A stretch of DNA of 22,280 nt from Candidatus Woesearchaeota archaeon (GCA_014729015.1 WJKR01000068.1:1-22280), one strand, 5' to 3'; positions 12,361 to 20,199 are shown, counted from the stretch's first letter. Translations and numbers: made by a program. The notes: generated from the letters alone by a model not told the origin.

Positions 12361-14703
12361 ATGTTTTTACCGAGAGGTGGGAGTGCATTGTTCCAGAATG
12401 CGAAAGAGTTCGAAGTCGTCAGGGAAGGAGAAGACACCATCCTTCGCATCAACTACGAGGAAGTGCCGCGCGTCCCCTCATTAGAGGATGACGAGACGTG
12501 CATGGCGCAGGCCGTCGAGCTCCTGATCAAGAACCCGTCGGCGACCAAAATAATCTTCGTCCAGAAACACCACTACGAGTACGACTACGCCCAGACCCGA
12601 CTGCTGTCAGAGGTCGCGAAGACGTACAACCTGCTGATGAAGAACAGGGAGCTCTTCAGCTTCCAAGCGTTACAAGTGGACCCGAACCAGTACAACCTCT
12701 CGCAGCGATACAACGACGTCCACACCATCATCTTCGACAAGCTCAAGAAAGACCCGCTCGGCTGCTACGTACTGGTGCACAGGATGCTGCGCCACGAGCA
12801 CATCGACCTGGAAAAGGAGATCGAGCCTTCCTACAAGAAGGCGCGGCAGAGCTACATCAACGTCCTGCAGCACATCATCGACCAGCTCGACAGGACGAGG
12901 CTCATCGCGGTCGCGCAGCCCTACCTGCCCGGACTGAAGGTCGGCGACCGCTCGGTGTACCGCAAAATATTCTCCCCACTCATCAGGCCTGACTTCATGT
13001 TCACCAAGCTCATGGCCACCTATCCAAAGGACGCCGAGGAGATTGATAGCTACAAAATCGGCGACACCGAGGTGGTCATCTTCAAACCGGCAAACACCGT
13101 CCAATACCTCTACCACGTCACGCCGCCAGAGTTCAAGCTCGACGAGGACAAGTACGAGATACTGGACATGGCGCGCCGCATCATGGCCGAGCACAAGCCA
13201 GAACAGCAAGACTTCGTCAACCCGGAAAGGATGCGCGAGGTGTTCTACAACGTCGGCCACGACTTACTAGAGGAACTCGCGAACTACCGCAACCTGAAAG
13301 TGTCGCAAGAGGACGTCGAGGAACTGACGCAGATCCTGATCAGGTACACGGTCGGCTTCGGACTCATAGAAATCCTTCTGAGAGATGAGCGCGTCCAGGA
13401 CATCACGATTAACAGCCCCATGGGCGCCTCGCCGATGTTCCTGGTGCACAGCAAGTACGACGAGTGCGAGACCAACGTCATCCCCTCAGTCACGGACGCC
13501 GAGTCATGGGCGTCAAAGCTCAGGCTGATGAGCGGCAGGCCACTGGACGAGGCCAACCCCATCCTGGACACCGAGATCGAGATTCCTGGCGTGGCGCGGT
13601 CGCGCATCGGCGTCATCGCGCCGCCGCTCAACCCGTCAGGCATCGCGTACGCGTTCCGCCGTCACCGGGACAAGCCGTGGACGCTGCCGTTGTTCATCAA
13701 GCATCGCATGATCAACCCCTTGGCCGCAGGACTGATCAGCTTCCTCGTGGACGGCAACAGGACCATGCTCATCGCGGGTACGAGGAGCGCCGGCAAGTCA
13801 TCATTGCTCGGATCATTATTGGTGGAGATCATGCGGAAGTATCGCATCATCACCATCGAGGACACCTTGGAGCTGCCGACGGCCAGCCTCCGCAAGCAAG
13901 GGTACAATATCCAGCCCATGAAGGTGGCCAGCGCCTTGTCACGAGGCACGTCAGAAGTTCCCGCTGATGAAGGTATCCGCACTACGTTACGCCTCGGCGA
14001 CTCGGCATTGATCGTCGGCGAAGTACGTTCTACGGAGGCTCGCGCACTGTACGAGGCGATGCGCGTCGGTGCACTGGCCAACGTGGTTGCCGGTACCATC
14101 CACGGCGACAGCCCGTACGGCGTGTTCGACCGGGTCGTCAATGACCTGCAAGTCCCTAGGACGTCGTTCAAAGCCACTGATATCATCATCGTTGCTAACC
14201 CTATCCGTTCCGCCGACGGCCTACATCGTTGGCGCCGGGTGACGCAGATTTCCGAGATCCGCAAGGACTGGGAAGACGACCCGGTGCGTGAGAGCGGGTT
14301 CATCGACCTGATGAAGTACAACGCCGAGAAGGACGAGCTTCTGCCGACCGATGACCTCATCAATGGGGACAGCGACATCTTGAAAGCCATTGCCGGCAAC
14401 GTCAAGGAGTGGGCTGGCAACTGGGACGCGGTGTGGGAGAACATCGAGCTGCGCGCAAAGGTCAAGGAAGAGATTGTCAAGGCAGCGGAGATGGAGGAGG
14501 ATGACGAGCTGCTGGAGGCGCCGTTCGTGATCCGGTGCAATGACGAGTTCCACAGGATCAGCGACAAGGTGCGTGAAGAGGTGAGGAAACTGGACGGCGA
14601 GCGGATATTCTTCTCGTTCCAGGAGTGGTTGCGTGACGCTGCGCACGAAGAGAAGGTCAGGCACGAGCAGGAGCACGAGCGGTTGCAGAATGGGAACAGA
14701 TGA
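12361..14703 (+). CDS. Type II/IV secretion (archaellum/pilus-type) ATPase
   Basis: This 780-residue ATPase of the GspE/FlaI/VirB11 superfamily powers assembly of pili or secretion at the inner face of the membrane. A large N-terminal region (1-320) is followed by the NTPase N-domain (about 320-440, GFGLIEILLRDERVQDITIN) and the core. The core has Walker A GTRSAGKS (473-480), the Asp box ITIEDTLELP (497-506), Walker B ALIVGEVRS (549-557) and the His box AGTIHGDS (577-584). A charged C-terminal extension of about 150 residues (630-780) goes beyond usual FlaI length (about 520). The nearest types I know of are the longer archaeal PilB-like ATPases. Start: the only in-frame ATG near the beginning is 12361. 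A TTG at 12388 behind GAGGTGGG is an alternative. Its end overlaps the platform gene by 14 bases, implying coupled translation of the pair. Confidence 0.92.
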   Translation: MFLPRGGSALFQNAKEFEVVREGEDTILRINYEEVPRVPSLEDDETCMAQAVELLIKNPSATKIIFVQKHHYEYDYAQTRLLSEVAKTYNLLMKNRELFSFQALQVDPNQYNLSQRYNDVHTIIFDKLKKDPLGCYVLVHRMLRHEHIDLEKEIEPSYKKARQSYINVLQHIIDQLDRTRLIAVAQPYLPGLKVGDRSVYRKIFSPLIRPDFMFTKLMATYPKDAEEIDSYKIGDTEVVIFKPANTVQYLYHVTPPEFKLDEDKYEILDMARRIMAEHKPEQQDFVNPERMREVFYNVGHDLLEELANYRNLKVSQEDVEELTQILIRYTVGFGLIEILLRDERVQDITINSPMGASPMFLVHSKYDECETNVIPSVTDAESWASKLRLMSGRPLDEANPILDTEIEIPGVARSRIGVIAPPLNPSGIAYAFRRHRDKPWTLPLFIKHRMINPLAAGLISFLVDGNRTMLIAGTRSAGKSSLLGSLLVEIMRKYRIITIEDTLELPTASLRKQGYNIQPMKVASALSRGTSEVPADEGIRTTLRLGDSALIVGEVRSTEARALYEAMRVGALANVVAGTIHGDSPYGVFDRVVNDLQVPRTSFKATDIIIVANPIRSADGLHRWRRVTQISEIRKDWEDDPVRESGFIDLMKYNAEKDELLPTDDLINGDSDILKAIAGNVKEWAGNWDAVWENIELRAKVKEEIVKAAEMEEDDELLEAPFVIRCNDEFHRISDKVREEVRKLDGERIFFSFQEWLRDAAHEEKVRHEQEHERLQNGNR

Positions 14704-16924
14704 TGACCTGGAGCGGTTCAAGCGACGATACACCGAGCGGTTGCAGCGGGAGCTCGGGGAGGAACAGGTAGGCTCAGGCGCGGTCAGCACGAGCGATTAC
14801 GACAACTTTCGGAAGCAGTACTTGCCCACCCATCTGTCCTGGTATGAGCGCGCGTGCAACGCCGCCGAGAAAGTGTTCGGGATGAAGCCTGACAAGAAGG
14901 CGGTGCCGAAGATCCAGGAAGCGATCGACATCTGCCACTTGCACGTCACGCCAACGGGCGTGACGAGCCTGTCGTTATTGGTACCCGCGCTCATCATCGT
15001 CGCCGGCCTGGTGTTCGGGTGGATGCTCCCATACGTGTTGAGCGGCGGAGAGCAGGCCAGCTTCTTCTTCGTCATCGTCGGTCTCATCGCGGCGGTCGCG
15101 GTGATCATGCCATTGCAGAAGCTGCCGTTCTTCTTGGCAAATAATTGGCGGCTGAAGGCGTCGAACCAGATGGTGCTGTGCGTGTTCTACATCGTCACGT
15201 ACATGCGGCACACCTCGAACCTGGAGTTGGCAGTCGACTTCGCTGCCGAGCACCTCGGCCCGCCGTTGTCTGTCGACCTGAAGAAAATCATCTGGAACAT
15301 TGAGACGGAGAAGTACGAGTCGGTGAAGGAGTCCTTGGACGCCTATCTTATGACGTGGCGCAACTGGAACATGGAATTCATCGAGTCCATGCACCTCATC
15401 CAGTCGTCGCTGTACGAGTCGTCGGAATCGCGGAGGGTCGACGCGTTGGACAAGGCGTTGAAGGTCATGCTGGACGAGACGTACGAGAAGATGTTGCATT
15501 ACGCGCATGACTTGAAGTCGCCGTTGACGACGCTGCACATGCTCGGCGTCATCCTACCCATCCTCGGGTTGGTCATCCTGCCCTTGGTAGTGTCGTTCAT
15601 GGAGAACGTGAAGTGGTATCACATCTTCGTCTTGTACAACGTCGCGCTGCCGCTCGGCGTCTTCTACCTAGGCAAGAACATCCTCTCTACACGGCCGACC
15701 GGGTACGGGCAGGCGGACATCGCCGAGATGAACCCGTCGTTCAAGAAGTACCGTTCCGTCCTGGTCAGGTTCGGCAAGCAAGAGGTGCAGGTCAATCCGT
15801 TGTTCGTCGCGATCTTCGTCTTCGCGTTGTTCTTCCTCATCGGCGTGTCGCCACTACTCCTCTGGACGGCGGGCGGTGAGTGCGCGGACTTCACGCTCGG
15901 CAGCGAGGGCATCAAGTCGCGGTGCGACATCAGTGACAAGAACTCTATCCGGTTCTCATTGTTGGATTACCGCGACGTGGTCGACAAGGAGGACAAGACG
16001 AAGACGGGGAAGAAGCTCGGCCCGTTCGGCCTGGGCGCTTCGTTGTTGTCGTTGGCCGTGCCGTTGGCATTCGGTATCGGCGGGGGGTTGTGGTACCGGT
16101 TGCGGAGCAAGAACGTCATCAAGATCCGCAAGAAGGCGAAGCAGCTGGAGAAGGAGTTCGCGGCTGCGTTGTTCCAGCTCGGCAACCGCCTGGGAGACGG
16201 CTACCCCGCGGAGATCGCGTTCCAGAAAGTCGCTGGTGTCATGGAGGGCACGATCTCCGGCAAGTTCTTCGAGCTGGTGAGCATTAACATCCAGAAGAAC
16301 GGGATGGGCGTGGAGAAAGCAATCTTTGACCCACACCAGGGCGCGCTGGTGTATTATCCTTCTAACCTTATCGAGAGCAGCATGAAGGTGTTGTTGGAAT
16401 CCTCGAAGAAAGGGCCGCTCATCGCCTCCCAGGCGTTGCTCAACGTTTCGGAGTACATCAAGCAGATGCATCGGGTCGATGAACGGCTGCGCGACCTCAT
16501 GGCGGATATCATCAGCTCGATGGTGTCGCAGATCAAGTTCTTGACGCCTGCCATTGCCGGCATCGTCATCGGCATCACGAGCATGATCACCCAGATACTG
16601 GGGACGCTGACCGACCGGTTGTCGGACATCACCGGCGCCGAAGGGCTCGGCTCAGGCGCCCAGTTCATCGACTCGTTCGGCATGGGCGTGCCGACGTTCT
16701 TCTTCCAAATCGTCGTAGGACTGTACGTCGTGCAGATCGTGTACTTGTTGACGGTCTTGGTGAACGGCATCCAGAACGGTGCTGACAAGTTGAACGAGCG
16801 GTACTTGTTGGGGAAGAACCTTATCAAGAGCACGTTCACGTACGTCGCGATCGCTTTCATCGTGATGCTGTTGTTCAGCATCATCGCCGGCAGCATCGTG
16901 AACAGCGTGGGAACGTCGTTGTAA
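14690..16924 (+). CDS. TadC/FlaJ-type platform protein with two T2SF domains
   Basis: This 744-residue polytopic membrane protein is the expected partner of the preceding ATPase. The N-terminus (1-85) is cytoplasmic and charged. Membrane helices lie near 92-115, 122-145, 284-303, 309-328, 369-391, 448-468, 617-639, 668-691 and 715-735. Two cytoplasmic T2SF-like helical domains are seen, about 150-282 (FYIVTYMRHTSNLELAVDFA) and about 475-615 (LEKEFAAALFQLGNRLGDGY). FlaJ usually has one such pair in about 550 residues, so this is a long, duplicated form like archaeal PilC proteins. A 55-residue hydrophilic loop (393-446) with Cys398 and Cys412 may be outside. The ATG at 14690 lies within the ATPase end. 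No prepilin gene is visible in the window. Confidence 0.9.
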   Translation: MGTDDDLERFKRRYTERLQRELGEEQVGSGAVSTSDYDNFRKQYLPTHLSWYERACNAAEKVFGMKPDKKAVPKIQEAIDICHLHVTPTGVTSLSLLVPALIIVAGLVFGWMLPYVLSGGEQASFFFVIVGLIAAVAVIMPLQKLPFFLANNWRLKASNQMVLCVFYIVTYMRHTSNLELAVDFAAEHLGPPLSVDLKKIIWNIETEKYESVKESLDAYLMTWRNWNMEFIESMHLIQSSLYESSESRRVDALDKALKVMLDETYEKMLHYAHDLKSPLTTLHMLGVILPILGLVILPLVVSFMENVKWYHIFVLYNVALPLGVFYLGKNILSTRPTGYGQADIAEMNPSFKKYRSVLVRFGKQEVQVNPLFVAIFVFALFFLIGVSPLLLWTAGGECADFTLGSEGIKSRCDISDKNSIRFSLLDYRDVVDKEDKTKTGKKLGPFGLGASLLSLAVPLAFGIGGGLWYRLRSKNVIKIRKKAKQLEKEFAAALFQLGNRLGDGYPAEIAFQKVAGVMEGTISGKFFELVSINIQKNGMGVEKAIFDPHQGALVYYPSNLIESSMKVLLESSKKGPLIASQALLNVSEYIKQMHRVDERLRDLMADIISSMVSQIKFLTPAIAGIVIGITSMITQILGTLTDRLSDITGAEGLGSGAQFIDSFGMGVPTFFFQIVVGLYVVQIVYLLTVLVNGIQNGADKLNERYLLGKNLIKSTFTYVAIAFIVMLLFSIIAGSIVNSVGTSL

Positions 16925-16992
16925 GGACCAGATGCGCGGAGCGTCCTTGAAGAAATGAGAGGTCATATCGAAAAGCAGAGGTCTTGTTATCC

Positions 16993-16997
16993 AAAAA
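16993..16997 (-). terminator. T-run terminator of tRNA-Phe
   Basis: Five T residues on the minus strand follow the discriminator base directly, a typical archaeal oligo-T stop. No CCA is encoded. Confidence 0.5.
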
Positions 16998-17104
16998 TGG
17001 GAGTGCTGGGATTTGAACCCAGGACTTCGTCGTCTTCAGCGACGCACTCTGTAGCGCGCAATCAACCATTGCTGGCTCATGCCGCCCCGCTGAGTTACAC
17101 TCCC
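16998..17104 (-). tRNA. tRNA-Phe (GAA) with a 35-base intron in the D-loop
   Basis: The 107-base gene folds into a full cloverleaf once an intron is removed. The acceptor stem is GGGAGTG/CACTCCC with discriminator A. The D stem is ACTC/GAGT. The anticodon arm is CGTCG-CTGAAGA-CGACG, giving anticodon GAA. The variable loop is AAGTC, and the T arm is CTGGG-TTCAAAT-CCCAG. With the intron cut at 17086/17085 and 17051/17050 the D-loop becomes AGCGGGA, with G18G19 and A21 in place, and the mature tRNA is a regular 72 bases without CCA. The anticodon loop itself is uninterrupted. A TATA box lies upstream, and five Ts follow the 3' end. It sits between the platform-protein gene and the OB-fold gene. 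Confidence 0.93.
17051..17085 (-). other. tRNA intron at position 20/21 with bulge-helix-bulge junction
   Basis: On the minus strand the exon stem ACTC/GAGT is followed by a 4-bp helix AGCG/CGCT. This helix is bounded by a GGG bulge on the 5' side and an ACA bulge on the 3' side. It continues into a short intron helix (CG-CA with TGCG, one base bulged). This is the h-B-H-B-h' form cut by archaeal tRNA endonuclease. Cutting after the second base of each 3-base bulge removes 35 bases and leaves a standard D-loop. The intron also contains a GCAAT/ATTGC hairpin. Confidence 0.85.
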
Positions 17105-17133
17105 TTGAAGCAAGAATAAGAACAAAAAGGCTA

Positions 17134-17141
17134 TTTATAAA
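17134..17141 (-). promoter_or_regulatory. TATA box of tRNA-Phe
   Basis: TTTATAAA on the minus strand is centred about 33 bases before the first tRNA base, predicting a 5' leader of a few bases to be trimmed by RNase P. Confidence 0.55.
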
Positions 17142-17151
17142 GCTTGTGTGC

Positions 17152-17439
17152 TTACAGCTTCTCTATCGTGCCGTTCCTGCCCGTGGTGAGCTGCTTCTCG
17201 CCTTGCCACTCGCCGACGTAGCAGTCCGTCAATTTGAGCTTGTCGCCCACGTCGTACTTATCCACGTCCTCGTTCCACAGCGTCAGTTGCACAGAACCCG
17301 AGTCATCCTTGACGACGACGTTGCACACCTTGCCGCTATTCCCGAACTTCTGGAATTCCCTGACCGGCGTCTTCTCAGTAATCTCTACCTCGTCGATGTT
17401 GATATTCCCTTGCCGCACTTGCAATTCTGAAACCTTCAA
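17152..17439 (-). CDS. Single OB-fold ssDNA-binding protein (SOSS-B/RPA-like)
   Basis: The 95 residues form one OB fold of the SOSS-B1/archaeal small RPA type, which binds single-stranded DNA in repair. The start KVSELQVRQGNINIDEVEI, the middle GKVCNVVVKDDSGSVQLTLW, then NEDVDKYDVGDKLKLTDCYV and the end GEKQLTTGRNGTIEKL match the family strand by strand. There is no C-terminal tail. I choose a TTG start at 17439: it follows GAGGTG by 6 bases and gives the usual family N-terminus (M-KVSEL). The ATG at 17472 would add eleven unrelated residues. The promoter, a TTAAA-like element near 17476-17486, overlaps the end of glyS. Confidence 0.85.
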   Translation of the reverse strand: MKVSELQVRQGNINIDEVEITEKTPVREFQKFGNSGKVCNVVVKDDSGSVQLTLWNEDVDKYDVGDKLKLTDCYVGEWQGEKQLTTGRNGTIEKL

Positions 17440-17445
17440 TGATAA

Positions 17446-17451
17446 CACCTC
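17446..17451 (-). promoter_or_regulatory. Shine-Dalgarno that decides the TTG start of the OB-fold gene
   Basis: The minus strand reads GAGGTG, 6 bases before the TTG at 17439. The ATG further upstream has no such sequence. Confidence 0.55.
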
Positions 17452-17477
17452 AAACCATAAGGGTATCCACATCTCTT

Positions 17478-18980
17478 TTAAATTTTTTGTTTGCCGGACA
17501 TCGCGTCCTTGATGAACGCCACGACATCTTCCTTCTTGACCCGGACTTGTTTCGTGCTGTCCCGTTCTCTGACCGTGACCGTGCCATCCTTCTTCGTGTC
17601 GAAGTCGACGGTGATGCAGTACGGCGTCCCTACTTCATCCATGCGCGCGTACCTCCTACCGACGCTTCCTGACCGGTCGTACGTCGCGACGAGCCCGGCA
17701 TCTGCCACGTCCTCATAAATTTGCCTCGCGATGTCCGGCAAGTCCTCCTTGTTCACCAACGGGAACACCGCCGCCTGGATAGGCGCCATCATAGCCGGGA
17801 TGACAAACGTGTCCTGCTCCTTCTGCTCATCATACTTGTAGAAGATATCCATCAGTGAGAACACCGGCCGGTCAGTGCCGAACGCTATCTCGAGTACGTG
17901 CGGCACCTCCTTCTTGCCCGTGGCCTCGTTCCTCGCCACCAATCGCTGCTTCGCATGCTTGGCGTGCTGGCCCAAATCATAGGTGGTACGGTCGTGGACA
18001 CCGCATATCTCATACCAACCGAAGCTTTGCAGCTCAACCTCGACATCCCATGCATCATCGGCGTAGAACGCCTTCTCGTCCTCCGCGTGCTGCCGCAGCC
18101 GCATCTTGTCCGCAGGTATACCCATGTTCTTGAATAAGGTGTAGGCAAGCCTGATCACCCAACCATACGCCTCCGACGTGAAGTGTCCTCGCTTGTGCGC
18201 TTCGCCGAACGTCATGTCCTGCTGCTCGCCGCCCGCCGGAAGGAAAGCGGCCCGGTCATCCTTGACGTCCCTGAACGGCTCGTACGGCTGCTTCTGGTCC
18301 TCGAACAGGAAGAGTTGCGCCTCTGCCTGGGTAAACTCCCGCTGCCGGAGGATGTGCTGCCGCGGGCTGACCTCGTTCCTGAACGCCTTGCCCACCTGGA
18401 AGACGCCGAAGGGTAGCTTGTCACGGAAGAAAGACAGGTAGCGGGTGAAGGGAAGATACGTGGTCGTAGCCGTCTCCGGCCGGTTGTACGCCTCTTGTCC
18501 CAGGCCGACCGTGGTGCCGAGCATGAGGCTGTGCTGCTTGATCTCCGGGATGAGCTTCTTGCCCCGCGGCGAGGTGATGCCTTCTGCTTGGATGACGGCG
18601 ATGAGCTGTTCCGGCGTCGCGGCTTCGAGGCTGACCGTCTTGCCGTCCAGCTCCACGGCCTCCTTGCCGAGCCGCTCCTTGACGAGGTGGTCGGCCCGGT
18701 AGACGTTGCCTTGCTCGTCCTTAATGAGCGGGTCGGTGAAGCCGGAGAGGTGTCCTGACGCCTGCCACACCTGCTCGGGCGTGATGATGGGGCATTCCAC
18801 CTCCCAGAACTCGTGCTTGACGAACGTCTCCTGTATCACTGCCTCTACACGGTTCTTCAACAATTTGCCGAGCGGAGCGTAGTCGTAGAACCCTGCGAGA
18901 CCGCCGTACAGCTCTGGCGACGGCCCCCACACAAAACCTTTCCTGGCGATCCACGCCATGAGGTCTCCTTTTGCCGCCAT
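17478..18980 (-). CDS. glyS: Glycyl-tRNA synthetase (class II, alpha2 type)
   Basis: The 500-residue enzyme charges tRNA-Gly. It has the homodimeric GlyRS signatures: WGPSPELYGGLAGFYDYAPLG (about 18-38, split WGPSPELYGG and LAGFYDYAPLG), then VECPIITPEQVWQASGHLSGFTD (motif 1 region). RPETATTTYLPF follows. Motif 2 is FRNEVSPRQHILRQREFTQAE. WYEICGVHDRTTYDL is the glycine-specific segment. PHVLEIAFGTDRPVFSLMD is motif 3, and a C-terminal anticodon-binding domain runs about 385-495. The usual motif-3 GxxR appears as GTDR. The ATG at 18980 follows a TATA-like TTAATAA element by about 27 bases. It is somewhat shorter than many archaeal GlyRS, but all core parts are present. Confidence 0.95.
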   Translation of the reverse strand: MAAKGDLMAWIARKGFVWGPSPELYGGLAGFYDYAPLGKLLKNRVEAVIQETFVKHEFWEVECPIITPEQVWQASGHLSGFTDPLIKDEQGNVYRADHLVKERLGKEAVELDGKTVSLEAATPEQLIAVIQAEGITSPRGKKLIPEIKQHSLMLGTTVGLGQEAYNRPETATTTYLPFTRYLSFFRDKLPFGVFQVGKAFRNEVSPRQHILRQREFTQAEAQLFLFEDQKQPYEPFRDVKDDRAAFLPAGGEQQDMTFGEAHKRGHFTSEAYGWVIRLAYTLFKNMGIPADKMRLRQHAEDEKAFYADDAWDVEVELQSFGWYEICGVHDRTTYDLGQHAKHAKQRLVARNEATGKKEVPHVLEIAFGTDRPVFSLMDIFYKYDEQKEQDTFVIPAMMAPIQAAVFPLVNKEDLPDIARQIYEDVADAGLVATYDRSGSVGRRYARMDEVGTPYCITVDFDTKKDGTVTVRERDSTKQVRVKKEDVVAFIKDAMSGKQKI

Positions 18981-19029
18981 AGGGGTGATGTGGTTGGTGA
19001 TACTTTATTAAGATAGCGGAAAAGAAGGA

Positions 19030-19037
19030 TTTAAATA
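19030..19037 (+). promoter_or_regulatory. TATA box upstream of the small helical protein
   Basis: TTTAAATA is about 38 bases before the GTG at 19072. Confidence 0.4.
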
Positions 19038-19071
19038 TTATGTGTCAGGACAAGCATCGCCACACGATGAG

Positions 19072-19443
19072 GTGTCACCCATAGGAAAAATCAAGGAGAC
19101 CTTGGAACAGTTGAGCAAAGAGGACGATAGAGGAATTTTTCATGAAGGGGTGAAGAAGTTGTTTGAACAGGAGATGTCCGCTGGCGGCGACATCATGGCA
19201 TTGAAACATGCTTCTGCAGAAGTCGGTAAGCGCATCGAAGAGGCGTGGAAGGTCGTGGGCTTGGGGTATGGCACAAAGGATGCCAAAGCGGATGTCAAGC
19301 GGGCTCAAGACAACCTAAGAACAGCTATTCATCACCTAGAACACATGAAACATGCCATTAAGAGACTCATGCATGAAAAGATAAGGATTGACGGTGCAAG
19401 GGATGAGGATCGGTTAGCCCTGTCAGAGCACCAGAAGAATTAA
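19072..19443 (+). CDS. Small helical protein of unknown function
   Basis: The 123 residues are predicted to be almost all helical and charged (KIKETLEQLSKEDDRGIFH, EVGKRIEEAWKVVGLGYG, NLRTAIHHLEHMKHAIKRLM), with no membrane helix or known motif. The start is uncertain. A GTG at 19042 gives 133 residues but lies only 5 bases after a TATA box (TTTAAATA, 19030-19037), so it would not be transcribed from it. The GTG at 19072 fits a transcript starting near 19058, although no Shine-Dalgarno is seen. Base composition looks more AT-rich than the neighbouring genes. It is divergent from glyS and ends about 50 bases before RIO1. Confidence 0.65.
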   Translation: MSPIGKIKETLEQLSKEDDRGIFHEGVKKLFEQEMSAGGDIMALKHASAEVGKRIEEAWKVVGLGYGTKDAKADVKRAQDNLRTAIHHLEHMKHAIKRLMHEKIRIDGARDEDRLALSEHQKN

Positions 19444-19491
19444 TCGCTCGAACCCCTCCTTTTAAGAACTAGTTTTCATTCTCTCCCGTGC

Positions 19492-20199
19492 ATGGCTCGC
19501 AAGAAGTCCAAGGAATCCTGGAAGGTGTACAAGAACGTGTTCGACGAGTTCACCCTCCGCACCTTGTTCAGGCTGGAATCGCAAGGCTTTTTCTCCGGGT
19601 TGACATCCGCCTACCGTTTGGGCAAGGAGGCGAACATCTTCATCGCCGACAACGAGGAGAAGGACGTCATCGTCAAGATCTACCGCTTGGAGAACTGCAA
19701 TTTCAATAAGATGCACTCCTACTTGTCGCAGGACGAGCGGTACCACGACCTCAAAGGGCAGAAAAGGAAGATAGTCTTCAGCTGGGTGCAGCGAGAATAC
19801 CGGAACCTGCTCATCGCAAGAGAGGCCATCAGGGTGCCGACACCGCTCGCTATCAGGGATAATGTTTTAGTGCTGGAGATGATCGGCAAGGACGGGCCTG
19901 CGCCTGAATTGAAGGACGCGAGACCGAAAAATCCTGAGCAATTCTTGGATAAAATATTGTTGATGGTGAAGCGGCTCAAGGATCACGGCTTGGTCCACGG
20001 CGACCTGTCAGCGTTCAACATCCTCAACCACGAGGAAGAACCGGTGTTCATCGACTTCTCGCAAGCCACGACGACGAAAAGCAGTGGATGGGAAGATCTC
20101 TTGCGAAGAGACGTGGAGAACGTGCTCAATCATTTCAAAAAATTAGGAATAGAAAGAGATAGTGCAGCCATCTTAGAAGGATTGCATGACAATGATTAA
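19492..20199 (+). CDS. rio1: RIO1-type atypical serine kinase/ATPase
   Basis: RIO kinases drive late maturation of the small ribosomal subunit. The 235 residues have the RIO1 layout. An N-terminal helical part (FDEFTLRTLFRLESQGFFSG) precedes the P-loop YRLGKEANIF (41-50), where most relatives read STGKEANVY. Next come Lys62 in VIVKIYR, the RIO1 insert (70-98), the hinge LEMIG (128-132) and the catalytic loop VHGDLSAFN (168-176, with Asp171 and Asn176). The metal-binding FIDFSQA (187-192, Asp188 in DFSQ) completes the active site. A TATA-like CTTTTAAG lies about 29 bases upstream of the ATG. It overlaps the next gene by 14 bases, and a KH protein of the same pathway follows. Confidence 0.93.
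   Translation: MARKKSKESWKVYKNVFDEFTLRTLFRLESQGFFSGLTSAYRLGKEANIFIADNEEKDVIVKIYRLENCNFNKMHSYLSQDERYHDLKGQKRKIVFSWVQREYRNLLIAREAIRVPTPLAIRDNVLVLEMIGKDGPAPELKDARPKNPEQFLDKILLMVKRLKDHGLVHGDLSAFNILNHEEEPVFIDFSQATTTKSSGWEDLLRRDVENVLNHFKKLGIERDSAAILEGLHDND

Noticed and set aside
13662..14567. A 301-codon minus-strand frame
   Set aside because: It is a Ser/Arg-rich shadow of the ATPase core, which contains all Walker and His-box motifs on the plus strand.
14633..14689. Nineteen extra N-terminal codons for the platform protein
   Set aside because: They overlap the ATPase deeply and read as basic low-complexity sequence; the ATG at 14690 fits a short coupling overlap.
17051..17091. A tRNA with an intron in the anticodon loop, or an abnormal long D-loop tRNA
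   Set aside because: The anticodon arm is already perfect (7-base loop with GAA), and a bulge-helix-bulge at the D-loop gives an exact standard cloverleaf.
19040..19084. A short ATG-started frame of 14 codons next to the TATA box
   Set aside because: It begins only a few bases after the TATA box, overlaps the longer frame, and has no supporting signal.
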